Notes: a model not told the origin generated them from the sequence alone. A DNA stretch of 14,696 bases from an uncultured bacterium (GCA_937995995.1 CALKIP010000151.1:1-14696), one strand, 5' to 3'. Counted from the stretch's first letter, positions 1 to 8,017 are shown. Numbers and translations are program-made.

Positions 1-1003
1 CGCGGCACGTCGGGGCTGGCGCAGGGCCCGTCGGCGATGACCTGCCTGGTGCGGGGTCGTGGGCATCGTCCAACCCGAGGTGCTGCAGCATCATCGCGCC
101 CGCCCAGATCGCGCCGATCGGGTTCGCGATGCCCTGCCCCGCGATGTCCGGCGCCGAGCCGTGGATCGGCTCGAACATCGATGGGTGCTCACGCTCCGGG
201 TTCAGGTTGGCGCCCGGCGCGAGTCCCAGACTGCCGGTCAATGCGGCACCGAGATCGGTCAGGATGTCGCCGAAGAGGTTGGAGGCGACGATCACGTCCA
301 GCGTCTCCGGGTGGTCCACCATCCGCGCCGCGAGCGCGTCCACGTGGTAGGGGCGCCACTCCACCTCCGGATACTCCGCCGCGACACCCGCCACGACCTC
401 GTCCCAGAGCACCATCGAGTGCTGCAGCGCGTTCGACTTCGTGGCGCTCGCGAGCAGGCGCCGGGGGCGGCGGCGTGCGAGGTCGAAGGCGAAACGGGCG
501 GCGCGCTCGATCCCGCGCCGGGTGAAGACGCCGACCTGTTCCGCGCGCTCGTCCGGCGTGCCGACGTCGTACCGACCGCCCGCCGCCACATACTCCCCCT
601 CGCCGTTCTCTCTCACGCAGATCATGTCGAGCTCGGCGGGCGTGCGACCGGCGAGTGGGGTGGCGACGCCAGGAAGGAGCCGCATCGGGCGCAGGTTGAT
701 GTATTGATCGAAGCGCTGGCGGATCGGCAGGATCAGCTCCCAGACCGAGACGTGGTCCGGCACGTCGGGGCGGCCGACGGCGCCGAGGTAGATGGCGTCG
801 AAGGCACGCAGGCGCTCGAGTGCGTCGGCGGGCATCATCCGCCCGGTCTCGCGGTAGTGGTCGCATCCCCAGGGGAAGCGTGTCCACTCGAGGCGCGCGC
901 CGGCGCGAGCGGCGGCGCGCTCGACGAGGGGGATCGCGACCTCGACCACCTCCGGACCGATTCCGTCGCCGCCGATCACGGCGATGTGGAAGCGAGAGCT
1001 CAT
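1..1003 (-). CDS. Tartrate/D-malate dehydrogenase-type decarboxylating dehydrogenase, partial and probably frameshifted at its 3' end
   Basis: This is an isocitrate/isopropylmalate dehydrogenase superfamily enzyme, closest in style to tartrate dehydrogenase/D-malate dehydrogenase (TtuC/DmlA). Such enzymes use NAD and a divalent metal to oxidise and decarboxylate a 2-hydroxy acid (D-malate to pyruvate and CO2) in the cytoplasm. Visible motifs: nucleotide-binding start IGGDGIGPEV (10-19), YINLRPMRLLPG (101-112), ENGEGEY (132-138), the catalytic Lys in ATKSNALQH (K189), Y219 and D223, metal-binding Asp in NLFGDILTDLG (D246, D250) and FEPIHGSAPDIAG (277-289). The ATG at 1003-1001 lies 10 bases after the stop of the upstream dehydrogenase, with no clear ribosome site, so coupled translation is likely. 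Homology holds through D316 (bases 58-56). After that, the family-like tail QVIADGPCASPDVPR appears in another frame (bases 44 to the edge). The gene runs off the window; about 35 C-terminal residues are expected beyond the break. Family call is firm; exact substrate is not. Confidence 0.88.
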   Translation of the reverse strand, partial: MSSRFHIAVIGGDGIGPEVVEVAIPLVERAAARAGARLEWTRFPWGCDHYRETGRMMPADALERLRAFDAIYLGAVGRPDVPDHVSVWELILPIRQRFDQYINLRPMRLLPGVATPLAGRTPAELDMICVRENGEGEYVAAGGRYDVGTPDERAEQVGVFTRRGIERAARFAFDLARRRPRRLLASATKSNALQHSMVLWDEVVAGVAAEYPEVEWRPYHVDALAARMVDHPETLDVIVASNLFGDILTDLGAALTGSLGLAPGANLNPEREHPSMFEPIHGSAPDIAGQGIANPIGAIWAGAMMLQHLGLDDAHDPAPGRSSPTGPAPAPTCR

Positions 1004-1013
1004 GGCCGGTGGC

Positions 1014-1796
1014 TCATCCCATCCCCGGCGGCTGGAAGCGCCCGTCGACGGCGGTCCAGCCACCGTCGACGAAGAGGACGGTACCTGTGACGAAGCTTGC
1101 GGCATCCGAGAGGAGGAACGCCGTGGGGCCGGCCATTTCCTCCGGCCGCGCCCACCGGCCGAGCGCACTCTTGGCGGCGTATGCGCCGTACCAGTCCGGG
1201 TGCGCCTTGATCGGTTCGGTGAGCGGCGTCTCGACGACGCCGGGCGCGATGACGTTGACGCGCACGCCCGCCGGGCCGAACTCGGCAGCGGCGGTGCGGG
1301 CGAGCTGGACCACACCCGCCTTGGTGGCCGCGTAGACGCTCTGTCCCGGCTCGACGACTTGCGCCCGGATCGATGCGTAGAGCACAATGCTGCCGCGCCC
1401 GGCGTCGCGCATCAGGCGGCCGGCGGCCTGCACAACGTTGAAGCTGCCCTTGAGGTTCACCGCCACGACCCGCTCGAACTCCTCGGCCGTGTACTCGAGG
1501 ATCGGCTTGCGGACGTTGACGCCGGGCGTGCAGACCACGCCATCGAGACGGCCGTGGCGCCGGACGACGTCGGCTACGACGCGTGCGACATCCTCGGCGT
1601 CCCGCACGTCCACGTGACCGGCATCGGCGGTCGCGCCGAGTGCAGCGACACGCCCTGCCGTCTCCTCCGCCTGGGCCTTGTCCAGGTCGAGGCAGGCGAC
1701 GGTCGCACCCTGGCGGCCACTTGCCTCCGCGACCGCCCTACCGATCCCGCCTCCGGCGCCAATGACCGCGACGACGCGCTCGCTCAGATCGAACAC
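1014..1796 (-). CDS. Short-chain dehydrogenase/reductase (SDR), 260 aa
   Basis: A classical-length SDR oxidoreductase, probably cytoplasmic, acting on a hydroxyl or keto group with NAD(H). The Rossmann glycine motif is IGAGGGIG (12-19). Asp at the end of strand beta-2 (D37 in CLDLD) favours NAD over NADP. The usual NNAG motif is replaced by CTPG (89-92). The catalytic tetrad is present: N114, S142, Y155 and K159 (YAATK). The C-terminal part has the VNVIAPGVVETP segment (180-191) and FVDGGWT (242-248). The start is GTG at 1796-1794, supported by an AAGGAGG site 7 bases upstream. It lies 30 bases after the P1 peptidase stop and 10 bases before the next gene, so it is probably the middle gene of a three-gene operon. 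Substrate is unknown; annotations such as 3-oxoacyl-ACP reductase or sugar dehydrogenase would be guesses. Its pairing with a decarboxylating hydroxy-acid dehydrogenase suggests a small hydroxy acid or sugar acid. Confidence 0.92.
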   Translation of the reverse strand: MFDLSERVVAVIGAGGGIGRAVAEASGRQGATVACLDLDKAQAEETAGRVAALGATADAGHVDVRDAEDVARVVADVVRRHGRLDGVVCTPGVNVRKPILEYTAEEFERVVAVNLKGSFNVVQAAGRLMRDAGRGSIVLYASIRAQVVEPGQSVYAATKAGVVQLARTAAAEFGPAGVRVNVIAPGVVETPLTEPIKAHPDWYGAYAAKSALGRWARPEEMAGPTAFLLSDAASFVTGTVLFVDGGWTAVDGRFQPPGMG

Positions 1797-1803
1797 GCTG
1801 CTG

Positions 1804-1810
1804 CCTCCTT
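1804..1810 (-). promoter_or_regulatory. Ribosome binding site of the SDR gene
   Basis: AAGGAGG on the minus strand with 7 bases to a GTG codon (1796-1794). It decides the GTG start, since no ATG lies nearby in frame. Confidence 0.85.
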
Positions 1811-1826
1811 TCCAGCCCCTGCCAAC

Positions 1827-2942
1827 CTAGCGTCTTGCATCCGCCAGATCTCGCATGGCGGGGATCCCGGGGAGTCCTGTCGCCTGCTCGACCGCGCGCA
1901 CGATCGCATCCGCCATGACCTCCGCGGCGAGCGCGCCGACCATACCCACGTCGGCGGGGCCGTCGAAGGCTCCCGTGGCGAGGGCGAAGATGGCGTCGCC
2001 ATCGGCGGGCGTGTGAACCGGGTTGATCGCGCGGGCGTAGCCGTCGTGCGCCATCTGCGCGACCTTCGTCGCCTGGCTCTTGTCCAGGCGCGCGTTCGTC
2101 GCGATCACGCCAATCGTCGTGTTCTGCACGCTCGCCTCGGCACGGCGCTCGTCGCGTAGGAGCGCGCCGCTGCGCAGCAGCGCGCGCACGTCGGCTATGC
2201 GCGTGCCGTCCTCCGTGCGCACGCCGGCGATCACACGGCCCGTGGCCGGGTCCACGACGTCGCCCACGGCGTTCACCGCGACGAGCGCCGCGACGGTGAG
2301 GCCGTTCGGGAGCGTGATCGACGCCGTGCCGATCCCACCCTTCATGGCGCGCTGCGGGCCGCCCATCTTCCCGACCGTGGCCCCCGCGCCGGCACCGATC
2401 GAGCCCTCGGCGACCGGGCCGCTAGAGGCGCGGGATGCCGCCTCGTAGCCACATTCGGCCGTGGGGCGGACGTGCGGCTTGCCGCCCACGCCCAGATCGA
2501 AAAGGATCGCCGCCGGCACGATCGGCACCCGCGCCACCCCCGTCGGGAAGCCGATGTCGCGCTCCTCGAGCCAGCGCACGACACCCTGGGCCGCGTCCAG
2601 GCCGAAGGCACTGCCACCCGAGAGCACCACCGCGTGAACCTGCTGGACCATGTTGACCGGGTCCAGAAGATCCGTTTCGCGCGTGCCCGGACCTCCGCCG
2701 CGGACGTCCACGCCCGCGACCGCACCCCCACGCGTCAGGATCACCGTGCACCCGGTCGGGCGCTCCTCGAGCGTGACGTGCCCGACCTCGATCCCCTCGA
2801 CGGCCGTAAGACCGAAACTCGCCCGGGAATCCGGCTTCGCCGCCGTGAAGGCCGTCGCTTCCTGGGCACGTGCCGGAGCCGGCACGCTCAAGAGTGCGGC
2901 GATCGCACAGACGGCCGCGCCGCGCGTAGTCATCCCACTCAA
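1827..2942 (-). CDS. Secreted P1-family (DmpA/NylC-like) peptidase, copy A
   Basis: Member of the DmpA/BapA/NylC family of N-terminal nucleophile hydrolases (MEROPS family P1), which cut themselves and then act as aminopeptidases, beta-peptidases or amide hydrolases. A signal peptide is clear (hydrophobic AAVCAIAALLSVPAPARA, then Q), so it is exported. Family motifs, numbered from the TTG start: GIEVGH (50-55), VVLSGGSAFGLDAA (105-118), PIVPAAILFDLG (140-151) and GGIGTASITLPNG (202-214). The self-cleavage site is N274-T275 in NTTIGVIATN, so Thr would be the nucleophile. At 371 residues it is a normal full length. I prefer TTG at 2942-2940 because AAGGAGG lies 6 bases before it; a GTG at 2960 overlaps that site and an ATG at 2933 is too far from it. 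It is first in a probable operon with the SDR and the dehydrogenase. A paralogue is encoded at 11155-12465. Natural substrate is unknown. Confidence 0.92.
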   Translation of the reverse strand: MSGMTTRGAAVCAIAALLSVPAPARAQEATAFTAAKPDSRASFGLTAVEGIEVGHVTLEERPTGCTVILTRGGAVAGVDVRGGGPGTRETDLLDPVNMVQQVHAVVLSGGSAFGLDAAQGVVRWLEERDIGFPTGVARVPIVPAAILFDLGVGGKPHVRPTAECGYEAASRASSGPVAEGSIGAGAGATVGKMGGPQRAMKGGIGTASITLPNGLTVAALVAVNAVGDVVDPATGRVIAGVRTEDGTRIADVRALLRSGALLRDERRAEASVQNTTIGVIATNARLDKSQATKVAQMAHDGYARAINPVHTPADGDAIFALATGAFDGPADVGMVGALAAEVMADAIVRAVEQATGLPGIPAMRDLADARR

Positions 2943-2948
2943 CTGGGG

Positions 2949-2955
2949 CCTCCTT
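2949..2955 (-). promoter_or_regulatory. Ribosome binding site selecting a TTG start
   Basis: AAGGAGG on the minus strand lies 6 bases before TTG (2942-2940) but 15 bases before the next ATG (2933-2931). The GTG at 2960 lies upstream of the site itself. The spacing argues for the TTG codon as start of peptidase A. Confidence 0.7.
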
Positions 2956-2991
2956 GCCACCGCTCCTGGGATCGGGAAGAACGTCCATCAC

Positions 2992-3021
2992 AGAATGCCG
3001 TGGCGCCGCGTCCGTTGTCAA
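2992..3021 (-). promoter_or_regulatory. Candidate sigma-70-type promoter for the minus-strand operon
   Basis: On the minus strand a perfect -35 hexamer TTGACA (3021-3016) is followed after 18 bases by a weak -10 CATTCT (2997-2992). It would start transcription roughly 40 bases before the TTG start of peptidase A. A better -10-like hexamer TACAAT (3031-3026) lies just upstream but has no recognisable -35 partner. Sequence reading only. Confidence 0.35.
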
Positions 3022-3252
3022 GCAAATTGTATACAGTACGTAACAGGCGAGGGCCGACGGGGAATGCTTCGGCAGGATGGGCGCGCGGGGGCGCGATGTG
3101 CGGGAAAGGGCGGGGAATGTGGGCGTGGCCGCAGGGGCGCGTACGGTACCGCGTGCAGCCAGTGAACGTCCCGATCCGGGCGAACGAGGGCCGTGCGCGG
3201 CGCGTCGGGCGGCTGTGCAAGATAGTGTGGCGTAGTCGCTTACACAACATCA

Positions 3253-3281
3253 TTGCCCGTCCGGATTCCATATTGTATACT
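3253..3281 (+). promoter_or_regulatory. Candidate sigma-70-type promoter for the receptor gene
   Basis: TTGCCC (3253-3258), a 17-base spacer and TATACT (3276-3281), which differs from TATAAT by one base. Transcription would begin near 3288, giving a leader of about 100 bases before the ATG at 3392. The -10 overlaps one copy of the repeated ATTGTATAC element. Confidence 0.5.
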
Positions 3282-3391
3282 CTATATCACACGCCAAGCT
3301 AGTCTGATCGTCGGTGGTCGGGTGCCGTGACCGCGCCGACTTTTCCACTCCACCGCTGCGGATTCTCGCTCACTCGACCGAGGAGTCGACC

Positions 3392-6300
3392 ATGACTCAT
3401 CATGAGCGATCATACGTACCTCTCTCCAAGGATCCGGCGATGACAACGAGGGTTCGACGCCATCCCCCGAACGGGACGGAACGGCTCGGGAGCCGTGTGG
3501 CTCGTCTGGAGGCCGTGGTTCTGCGGGCGTTCGGCGTGCTCGGCGCGCTTGTGCTCCTGGCGGCCGCTCCGCTCGGCGCGCAGGAGGCGAGCACGGTGAC
3601 GGGCGTAGTCCTGGACGAGCTGGGGAGTCCGTTGACTGCCGCGGACGTGCGAGTCGTGGGCACCAACCTGCGGAGCGTGACGAACGTGCAGGGCCGCTAC
3701 CTGATCGTGGGCGTGCCGCACGGGCGACACACGATCGAGGTGGTGCGGATCGGCTACGAAACGGCGCGTCAGGAGGTGGAGGTCGGCGAGGGGGGTGCGG
3801 AGGCGAATTTCGAGCTGGCGTACGCGCCGCTCGCGCTGGACGAGGTGGTGGTCACGGGACAGGGCTCGGAGATCTCTCGGCGTCGACTGTCGACGAACAT
3901 CGATGTGATCTCGTCGCAGGCGATCGAGGCCGCGCCGGTGACTCGCCTGGACCAGCTCCTCCAGTCCCAGCTTCCTTCGGCGCAGGTACGGCTGACGTCG
4001 GGTCAGCCGGGTTCGACGTCCATGGTCCGTGCGCGTGGGCCCGTTTCGGTGAGCCGCTCGAGCACGCCGGTGATCTACGTGGACGGCGTGCGGGTGGACA
4101 ACCTGAATACGACGGCGGAGCTGTCGCTGAACGTCTCGGGCAACCGGTCGCAAGGTACGCAGACGTCGGCGATCGCGGACATTCCGCTGGAGAACATCGA
4201 GCGGATCGAGTACATCGCCGGTGGCGCGGCGACGACGCTGTACGGCTCGGATGCGGCGAACGGTGTGATCCAGATCTTCACGAAGCGGGGCGTGCCGGGC
4301 CGTTCGCAGTTCTCGGTCGAGGCGCAGCTTGGCGTGGAGAACGTGGACGCCTCGTACTTCCATTTCCCGCAAACGGCGGATCTGGTCTACAGGAACGGGC
4401 TCACGCAGACGTACCGGATCGCGGGGAACGGCGGCACGGAGGACGTGACGTGGTCGTTCAGCGGGAGCGTGCAGGATCGTGAGGGCTACCGCATCTCCAA
4501 CAACGCGTCGCGGAGCTACCAGGGCCGGACGGGGCTTTCGGCGAATGTGACGTCGGACCTGCGGTACGACGGCTCGTTCGCGTTCGGCTGGAACCACTAC
4601 GACCGTACGCGCGACGGCAACGCGGGCGGCTACACGCCGCTCTGGCTGCTGGAGGGCGGGCGAATCTTCGCCTTCGGCTACACCAACGACCTCACGGCGA
4701 TGAGCGACTCGGAGATGAGCGACCTGCGGGCGTTCATCGAGCGTGCCGAGGCGCTCCAGAACTACAGGGTCCAGGTGGCTCGGTTCCAGACGTCGCACGC
4801 GCTGCGCTGGCAGCCGCGCTCGGACCTCTCGTTCCGCGGCCTGGTCGGCGTGGACCATCGCTCGAGCAACGAGCGCGGGATCCTGACGAACGAGTACCTG
4901 GTGCACACTCAGGTGGTTGCGCCGGGCACGGACGACCGCGGCTCGATCAACAGCTACGACCGTCGCTTCCTGGGGCTCACGCTGGAGGCGGCGGGTCAGC
5001 ACCAGTTCGAGCGCGGCCCGCTCTCGCTGGTGACGAACGTGGGCGGTCAGCTCTTCCGCGATCACGACGAGCAGGCGGCGCGCGTCGCGCTGAACGTGCG
5101 CGACGGTTCGGAGACGGTGCGCGGCGCGGGCTCCACGACCGCGGACGACTTCCTCCTCACGGTGGTCAACTACGGCGCCTACATTCAGCAGAACTGGGGC
5201 TTCTACGACCGCTACTTCGTGGAGCTGGGCGTGCGCGCGGACGGCAACTCGGCGTTCGGCGACGAGGTCGGCTTCCAGTACTACCCGAAGCTGGGTCTGG
5301 TCTACGACGTGAGTGCGGAGCCGTTCTACCAGGATGGCGCCTTCTCGGAGTGGTTCGGCGCGCTGCGACTGCGAGCCAACTACGGCGTGGCGGGCAACTT
5401 CCCGACGCCGTTCGCCAACGACCGCACGATCAACTTCGCCTCGTACCTGGGTCAGCAGACGGCGGAGTTCGGCCAGCCGGGCAACCCGGAACTGGCGCCG
5501 GAGAAGACGTACACGGTGGAGCTGGGCGCGGACGTGGAGGCGCTCTCGGGGCGGCTGACGATGCAAGCCACCTGGTACGACGCCCGCACGCGCGACGCCC
5601 TCTTCCCGGTCCCGCTCGCGCCGTCGACGGGCGAGGGCGTGCAGCTGCGGAATGTGGGTGAGATCCTGAACCGCGGCATGGAGCTGCGCGTGGCCGGCGA
5701 CGTCGTCCGCCGGCGGGGGTTGAACGTGCGGCTGAGCGCGTCGCTGAACACGCTCCACAACGAGGTGCTGGACGCCGGCGGCTCGCCGCTCTTCGGGATC
5801 AGCGGCTTCAGCTCGTCGACTGTCGAGAGCGTGATCGAGGAGGGCAAGCCGGTCGGCTACCTGCGAGGCTCGAAGGCGACCCTCGCCCCCGACGGCACCA
5901 TCGCGTCGGTGCAAACGCTCCAGTACCTCGGCAAGCCACTCCCCGACCGCTTCGGCACATTGGGTATGGATGTCACGGTCGGCCCGAGGCTGCGCTTCAA
6001 CGCGACGGCGGATTGGCAGACGGGTGCGCAGCTCCACTCGTTCAACCGTCAGTTCCGCTATCTGCACGGGCTCCACGACCCGGATCTCCCCGACGCACTC
6101 CTGGGCGATAACCGCTCGGCCAACTGGCTGAACCTCACGAATTTCTTCGTCGAGGACACGGACTATCTGATCGTGCGCGGCATCTCGGCGCACTACACCG
6201 TCCCCGAGGAGCTGGTCGGCGGCTTCGCGGATGGCCTGGAAGTCGGCTTCATGATCCAGAAGCCGTTCGGCTGGTGGAAGTCGTCCTTCGACCCGGAGTC

Positions 6301-6409
6301 GGACCACTCCGGCGCCCGGACGCAGGGCGGCGCGACGGTCGGCGGGTTCAACTACGCGAGCGATCCGGCGCCGCGCGCGTTCATCCTCTCCGTCCGCGCC
6401 CGGTTCTAG
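3392..6409 (+). CDS. SusC/RagA-family TonB-linked outer membrane receptor
   Basis: A large TonB-dependent outer membrane transporter (1005 aa) that would import a bound nutrient using TonB energy, with the next gene's lipoprotein as lid. Order of parts: long polar N-terminus, hydrophobic signal segment (about 44-62, ending PLGA then Q), a carboxypeptidase-regulatory-like beta domain (about 68-145, STVTGVVLDELGSPL onward), a TonB-box-like LDEVVVTG (149-156), the plug domain with the SusC signature PVIYVDGVRVDN (226-237) and LYGSDAANGVIQIF (283-296), then a beta-barrel ending in an aromatic residue (SVRARF). Start ATG 3392 has AGGAG 6 bases upstream. A second in-frame ATG at 3440 also has a purine-rich AAGGA 7 bases upstream and would give a more usual signal peptide length. 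Substrate cannot be inferred from sequence alone. Confidence 0.95.
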   Translation: MTHHERSYVPLSKDPAMTTRVRRHPPNGTERLGSRVARLEAVVLRAFGVLGALVLLAAAPLGAQEASTVTGVVLDELGSPLTAADVRVVGTNLRSVTNVQGRYLIVGVPHGRHTIEVVRIGYETARQEVEVGEGGAEANFELAYAPLALDEVVVTGQGSEISRRRLSTNIDVISSQAIEAAPVTRLDQLLQSQLPSAQVRLTSGQPGSTSMVRARGPVSVSRSSTPVIYVDGVRVDNLNTTAELSLNVSGNRSQGTQTSAIADIPLENIERIEYIAGGAATTLYGSDAANGVIQIFTKRGVPGRSQFSVEAQLGVENVDASYFHFPQTADLVYRNGLTQTYRIAGNGGTEDVTWSFSGSVQDREGYRISNNASRSYQGRTGLSANVTSDLRYDGSFAFGWNHYDRTRDGNAGGYTPLWLLEGGRIFAFGYTNDLTAMSDSEMSDLRAFIERAEALQNYRVQVARFQTSHALRWQPRSDLSFRGLVGVDHRSSNERGILTNEYLVHTQVVAPGTDDRGSINSYDRRFLGLTLEAAGQHQFERGPLSLVTNVGGQLFRDHDEQAARVALNVRDGSETVRGAGSTTADDFLLTVVNYGAYIQQNWGFYDRYFVELGVRADGNSAFGDEVGFQYYPKLGLVYDVSAEPFYQDGAFSEWFGALRLRANYGVAGNFPTPFANDRTINFASYLGQQTAEFGQPGNPELAPEKTYTVELGADVEALSGRLTMQATWYDARTRDALFPVPLAPSTGEGVQLRNVGEILNRGMELRVAGDVVRRRGLNVRLSASLNTLHNEVLDAGGSPLFGISGFSSSTVESVIEEGKPVGYLRGSKATLAPDGTIASVQTLQYLGKPLPDRFGTLGMDVTVGPRLRFNATADWQTGAQLHSFNRQFRYLHGLHDPDLPDALLGDNRSANWLNLTNFFVEDTDYLIVRGISAHYTVPEELVGGFADGLEVGFMIQKPFGWWKSSFDPESDHSGARTQGGATVGGFNYASDPAPRAFILSVRARF

Positions 6410-6415
6410 GAGGAG
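6408..6415 (+). promoter_or_regulatory. Ribosome binding site of the SusD-like gene, overlapping the receptor stop codon
   Basis: AGGAGGAG overlaps the TAG stop (6407-6409) of the receptor and lies 6 bases before ATG 6422. This supports coupled translation of the pair. Confidence 0.85.
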
Positions 6416-6421
6416 CGACCG

Positions 6422-7873
6422 ATGATGAAATCAGCGATTTCGACCGTTCCCGCGGTGCTGCTCGCCACGTTGCTCGCCGCGGCCGGCTGCGACTTCCTCG
6501 ACCCGACGACGGTGGACAACCCGAACGTCACCGACGACGATTTCCTGAACACGCCGAATGCCGCGTCCACGTGGGTGCGCGGCGTCGAGCGCCAACTCGC
6601 TGCGACGATCGACGAGCTGGTGCTGGGCACCGAGGTCGTCTCCGACAACGTGTTCAATAACCGCACGCTCTTCAGCAAGGTCTTCGACAACCCGATCCTC
6701 GAGCCGACCGACTTCGACATCACGAACATCCAGTCGGAGATCCACAGGCTGCGCTCGATGGCGGACTACGGGCTGAACACGGTGGTCCCGGCCGATGCGG
6801 AGGCCACGGACGAGATCCGTGCGCAACTCCATTTCCACCGTGCCTTCGCCTACCTGTTGGCGGGTGAGAACTTCGTGGGTCTGCCCGCGGAGACCGGCGG
6901 TCCCGTCGCCTCGCCCGAGGCGCTGCTCGGCCTGGCCGTCGACGACTTCATGCAGGCACGCTCGCTGTCGGCGGACGCCGAGATGCAGACGGCCGCGACG
7001 CTGGCGATCGCACGGGCGGAGTACAGTGCGGGCAACCGCGATGCGGCGGTGTCGGCGGCGCAGATGGTGATCGCCTCCGCGCCGGACGCACTGCGCGTGG
7101 TCCGGTACGACGTCATCGATGGCCCGACCAACACGATGCAGTTCGCGGTCTACGACTCCGGCCAGGACGAGTTCCAGCCGCTGCCTCGCCTCGATTTTCT
7201 CTTCCCGAAGTATTACAGCGAAACGGCGGCCGACCAGAGCCCGATCGCGATCCTGAAGGGCGAGGAAGCGTACCTGATCCTGGCGGAGGCGGCGATCTCA
7301 CGGGGTGATCTGGACGAGGGGCGCGAGCACCTCAGGGAACTGCTGGGTCTGGTTGCGTCCCGGCCCACGGCGCTGATCGACGACCGCGGCCAGCTCCGCG
7401 GGCGGCAGGGCGGGACGTGGATCTATCCGAACGCTTCGAGTATCCTGGTGGCGGCGAGCCCGGACGAAGAGCCGCGTGCCGGACTGGTGCTGGATCGCGG
7501 CGAGGGGCTGATCGAGGTGCCGACCGTATCCGGCACGAGCGTAACGGAGGCGATGCTGGATGCGGCGACGGACGAGGCCACGCTTCTCGAGCTGCTCTAC
7601 CTGATGCGCCAGGAGATCTTCGTGCTGGAGGGGCGCCGCATGTCGGACCTGGGGATCCGCTTCCCCGTCGCGCTGCAGGAGGCCGAGACGAATCCCAACG
7701 TGGAGCTGGGCTCGCCGTATCTGAAGGCGCAGCTGCCCGCGTTCATCCCACTCGACCGCGAGCTGGACGCGTTCACCTACACGGATGGCGACGCGGTGGC
7801 GGTCATTCACCACAACATGAACCGGATTCTGGTGGAGAACCGCGGCTCGGCCGAGGTGCTGCCCTTCCACTGA
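6422..7873 (+). CDS. SusD/RagB-like outer membrane lipoprotein
   Basis: Surface nutrient-binding lipoprotein partner of the SusC-like receptor, 483 aa. The N-terminus is a lipoprotein signal with lipobox LAAAGC (lipidated Cys23), followed by DFLDPTTVDNPN, a start typical of SusD-like proteins in Gemmatimonadota. The body is rich in helices with TPR-like stretches, such as AYLILAEAAISRGDLDEGRE in the middle and LYLMRQEIFVLEGRRMSDLG (about 389-410), which fits the SusD fold. The gene lies 12 bases after the receptor stop, with the Shine-Dalgarno overlapping that stop, so the two are one transcription unit. A second ATG directly follows the first, which makes no practical difference. The family assignment rests on the lipobox, position and fold-like features; sequence identity to classical SusD is probably low. 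Ligand is unknown. Confidence 0.88.
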   Translation: MMKSAISTVPAVLLATLLAAAGCDFLDPTTVDNPNVTDDDFLNTPNAASTWVRGVERQLAATIDELVLGTEVVSDNVFNNRTLFSKVFDNPILEPTDFDITNIQSEIHRLRSMADYGLNTVVPADAEATDEIRAQLHFHRAFAYLLAGENFVGLPAETGGPVASPEALLGLAVDDFMQARSLSADAEMQTAATLAIARAEYSAGNRDAAVSAAQMVIASAPDALRVVRYDVIDGPTNTMQFAVYDSGQDEFQPLPRLDFLFPKYYSETAADQSPIAILKGEEAYLILAEAAISRGDLDEGREHLRELLGLVASRPTALIDDRGQLRGRQGGTWIYPNASSILVAASPDEEPRAGLVLDRGEGLIEVPTVSGTSVTEAMLDAATDEATLLELLYLMRQEIFVLEGRRMSDLGIRFPVALQEAETNPNVELGSPYLKAQLPAFIPLDRELDAFTYTDGDAVAVIHHNMNRILVENRGSAEVLPFH

Positions 7874-7886
7874 TGCCAGTTGCCGG

Positions 7887-7988
7887 GATCAGCGGTCAGC
7901 GGTCAGGGGTCAGGTATCAGGTATCAGGTATCAGGTGGCAGTGAGCCCCGTGCAGTGGCCCTGACCACTGACAGCTGACCACTGTCAC
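7887..7988. repeat. Heptamer array 1, with an inverted arm
   Basis: Seven tandem period-7 units (7887-7935): GATCAGC, GGTCAGC, GGTCAGG twice and TATCAGG three times, then a decayed TGGCAGT. After an 18-base spacer, four heptamers in reverse orientation follow (7961-7988): CTGACCA, CTGACAG, CTGACCA, CTGTCAC. Bases 7890-7913 and 7961-7984 are inverted copies matching at 21 of 24 positions, so the transcript could fold into a long imperfect hairpin around a 47-base loop. It lies between the SusD-like and aldehyde dehydrogenase genes. It might end or attenuate transcription, but there is no U-tract. Confidence 0.85.
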
Positions 7989-8017
7989 AGATCCGGTTCC
8001 GGAGAGATGCTAGAGAG

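Larger units (their letters stand above)
2943..3391. other. Divergent intergenic regulatory region
   Basis: About 450 bases between the divergently read peptidase A and SusC-like genes. The ends facing each gene hold AT-rich promoter-like sequence in an otherwise GC-rich background. The 9-mer ATTGTATAC occurs twice, at 3026-3034 and 3272-3280, and contains the palindrome GTATAC. The middle (about 3050-3230) is GC-rich, and I see no convincing gene, RNA or terminator there. Short open frames across it have no family features. Confidence 0.6.

Noticed and set aside
59..1090. 343-codon plus-strand open frame
   Set aside because: It is antisense to the decarboxylating dehydrogenase and the end of the SDR gene, both with strong family motifs.
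2939..3271. 110-codon minus-strand open frame in the divergent region
   Set aside because: It spans both promoter candidates, overlaps the peptidase A start, lacks a ribosome site and has no domain-like features.
3314..3391. GTG start at 3314 for the receptor gene
   Set aside because: There is no ribosome site before it, and it would lie only about 26 bases after the predicted transcription start. ATG 3392 has AGGAG at ideal spacing.
3410..6307. Very long open frame (965 codons) antisense to the receptor gene
   Set aside because: It is a mirror of codon bias in a GC-rich gene. The translation is Arg/Val/His-rich without any domain, while the plus strand has clear SusC motifs, a signal peptide and a ribosome site.
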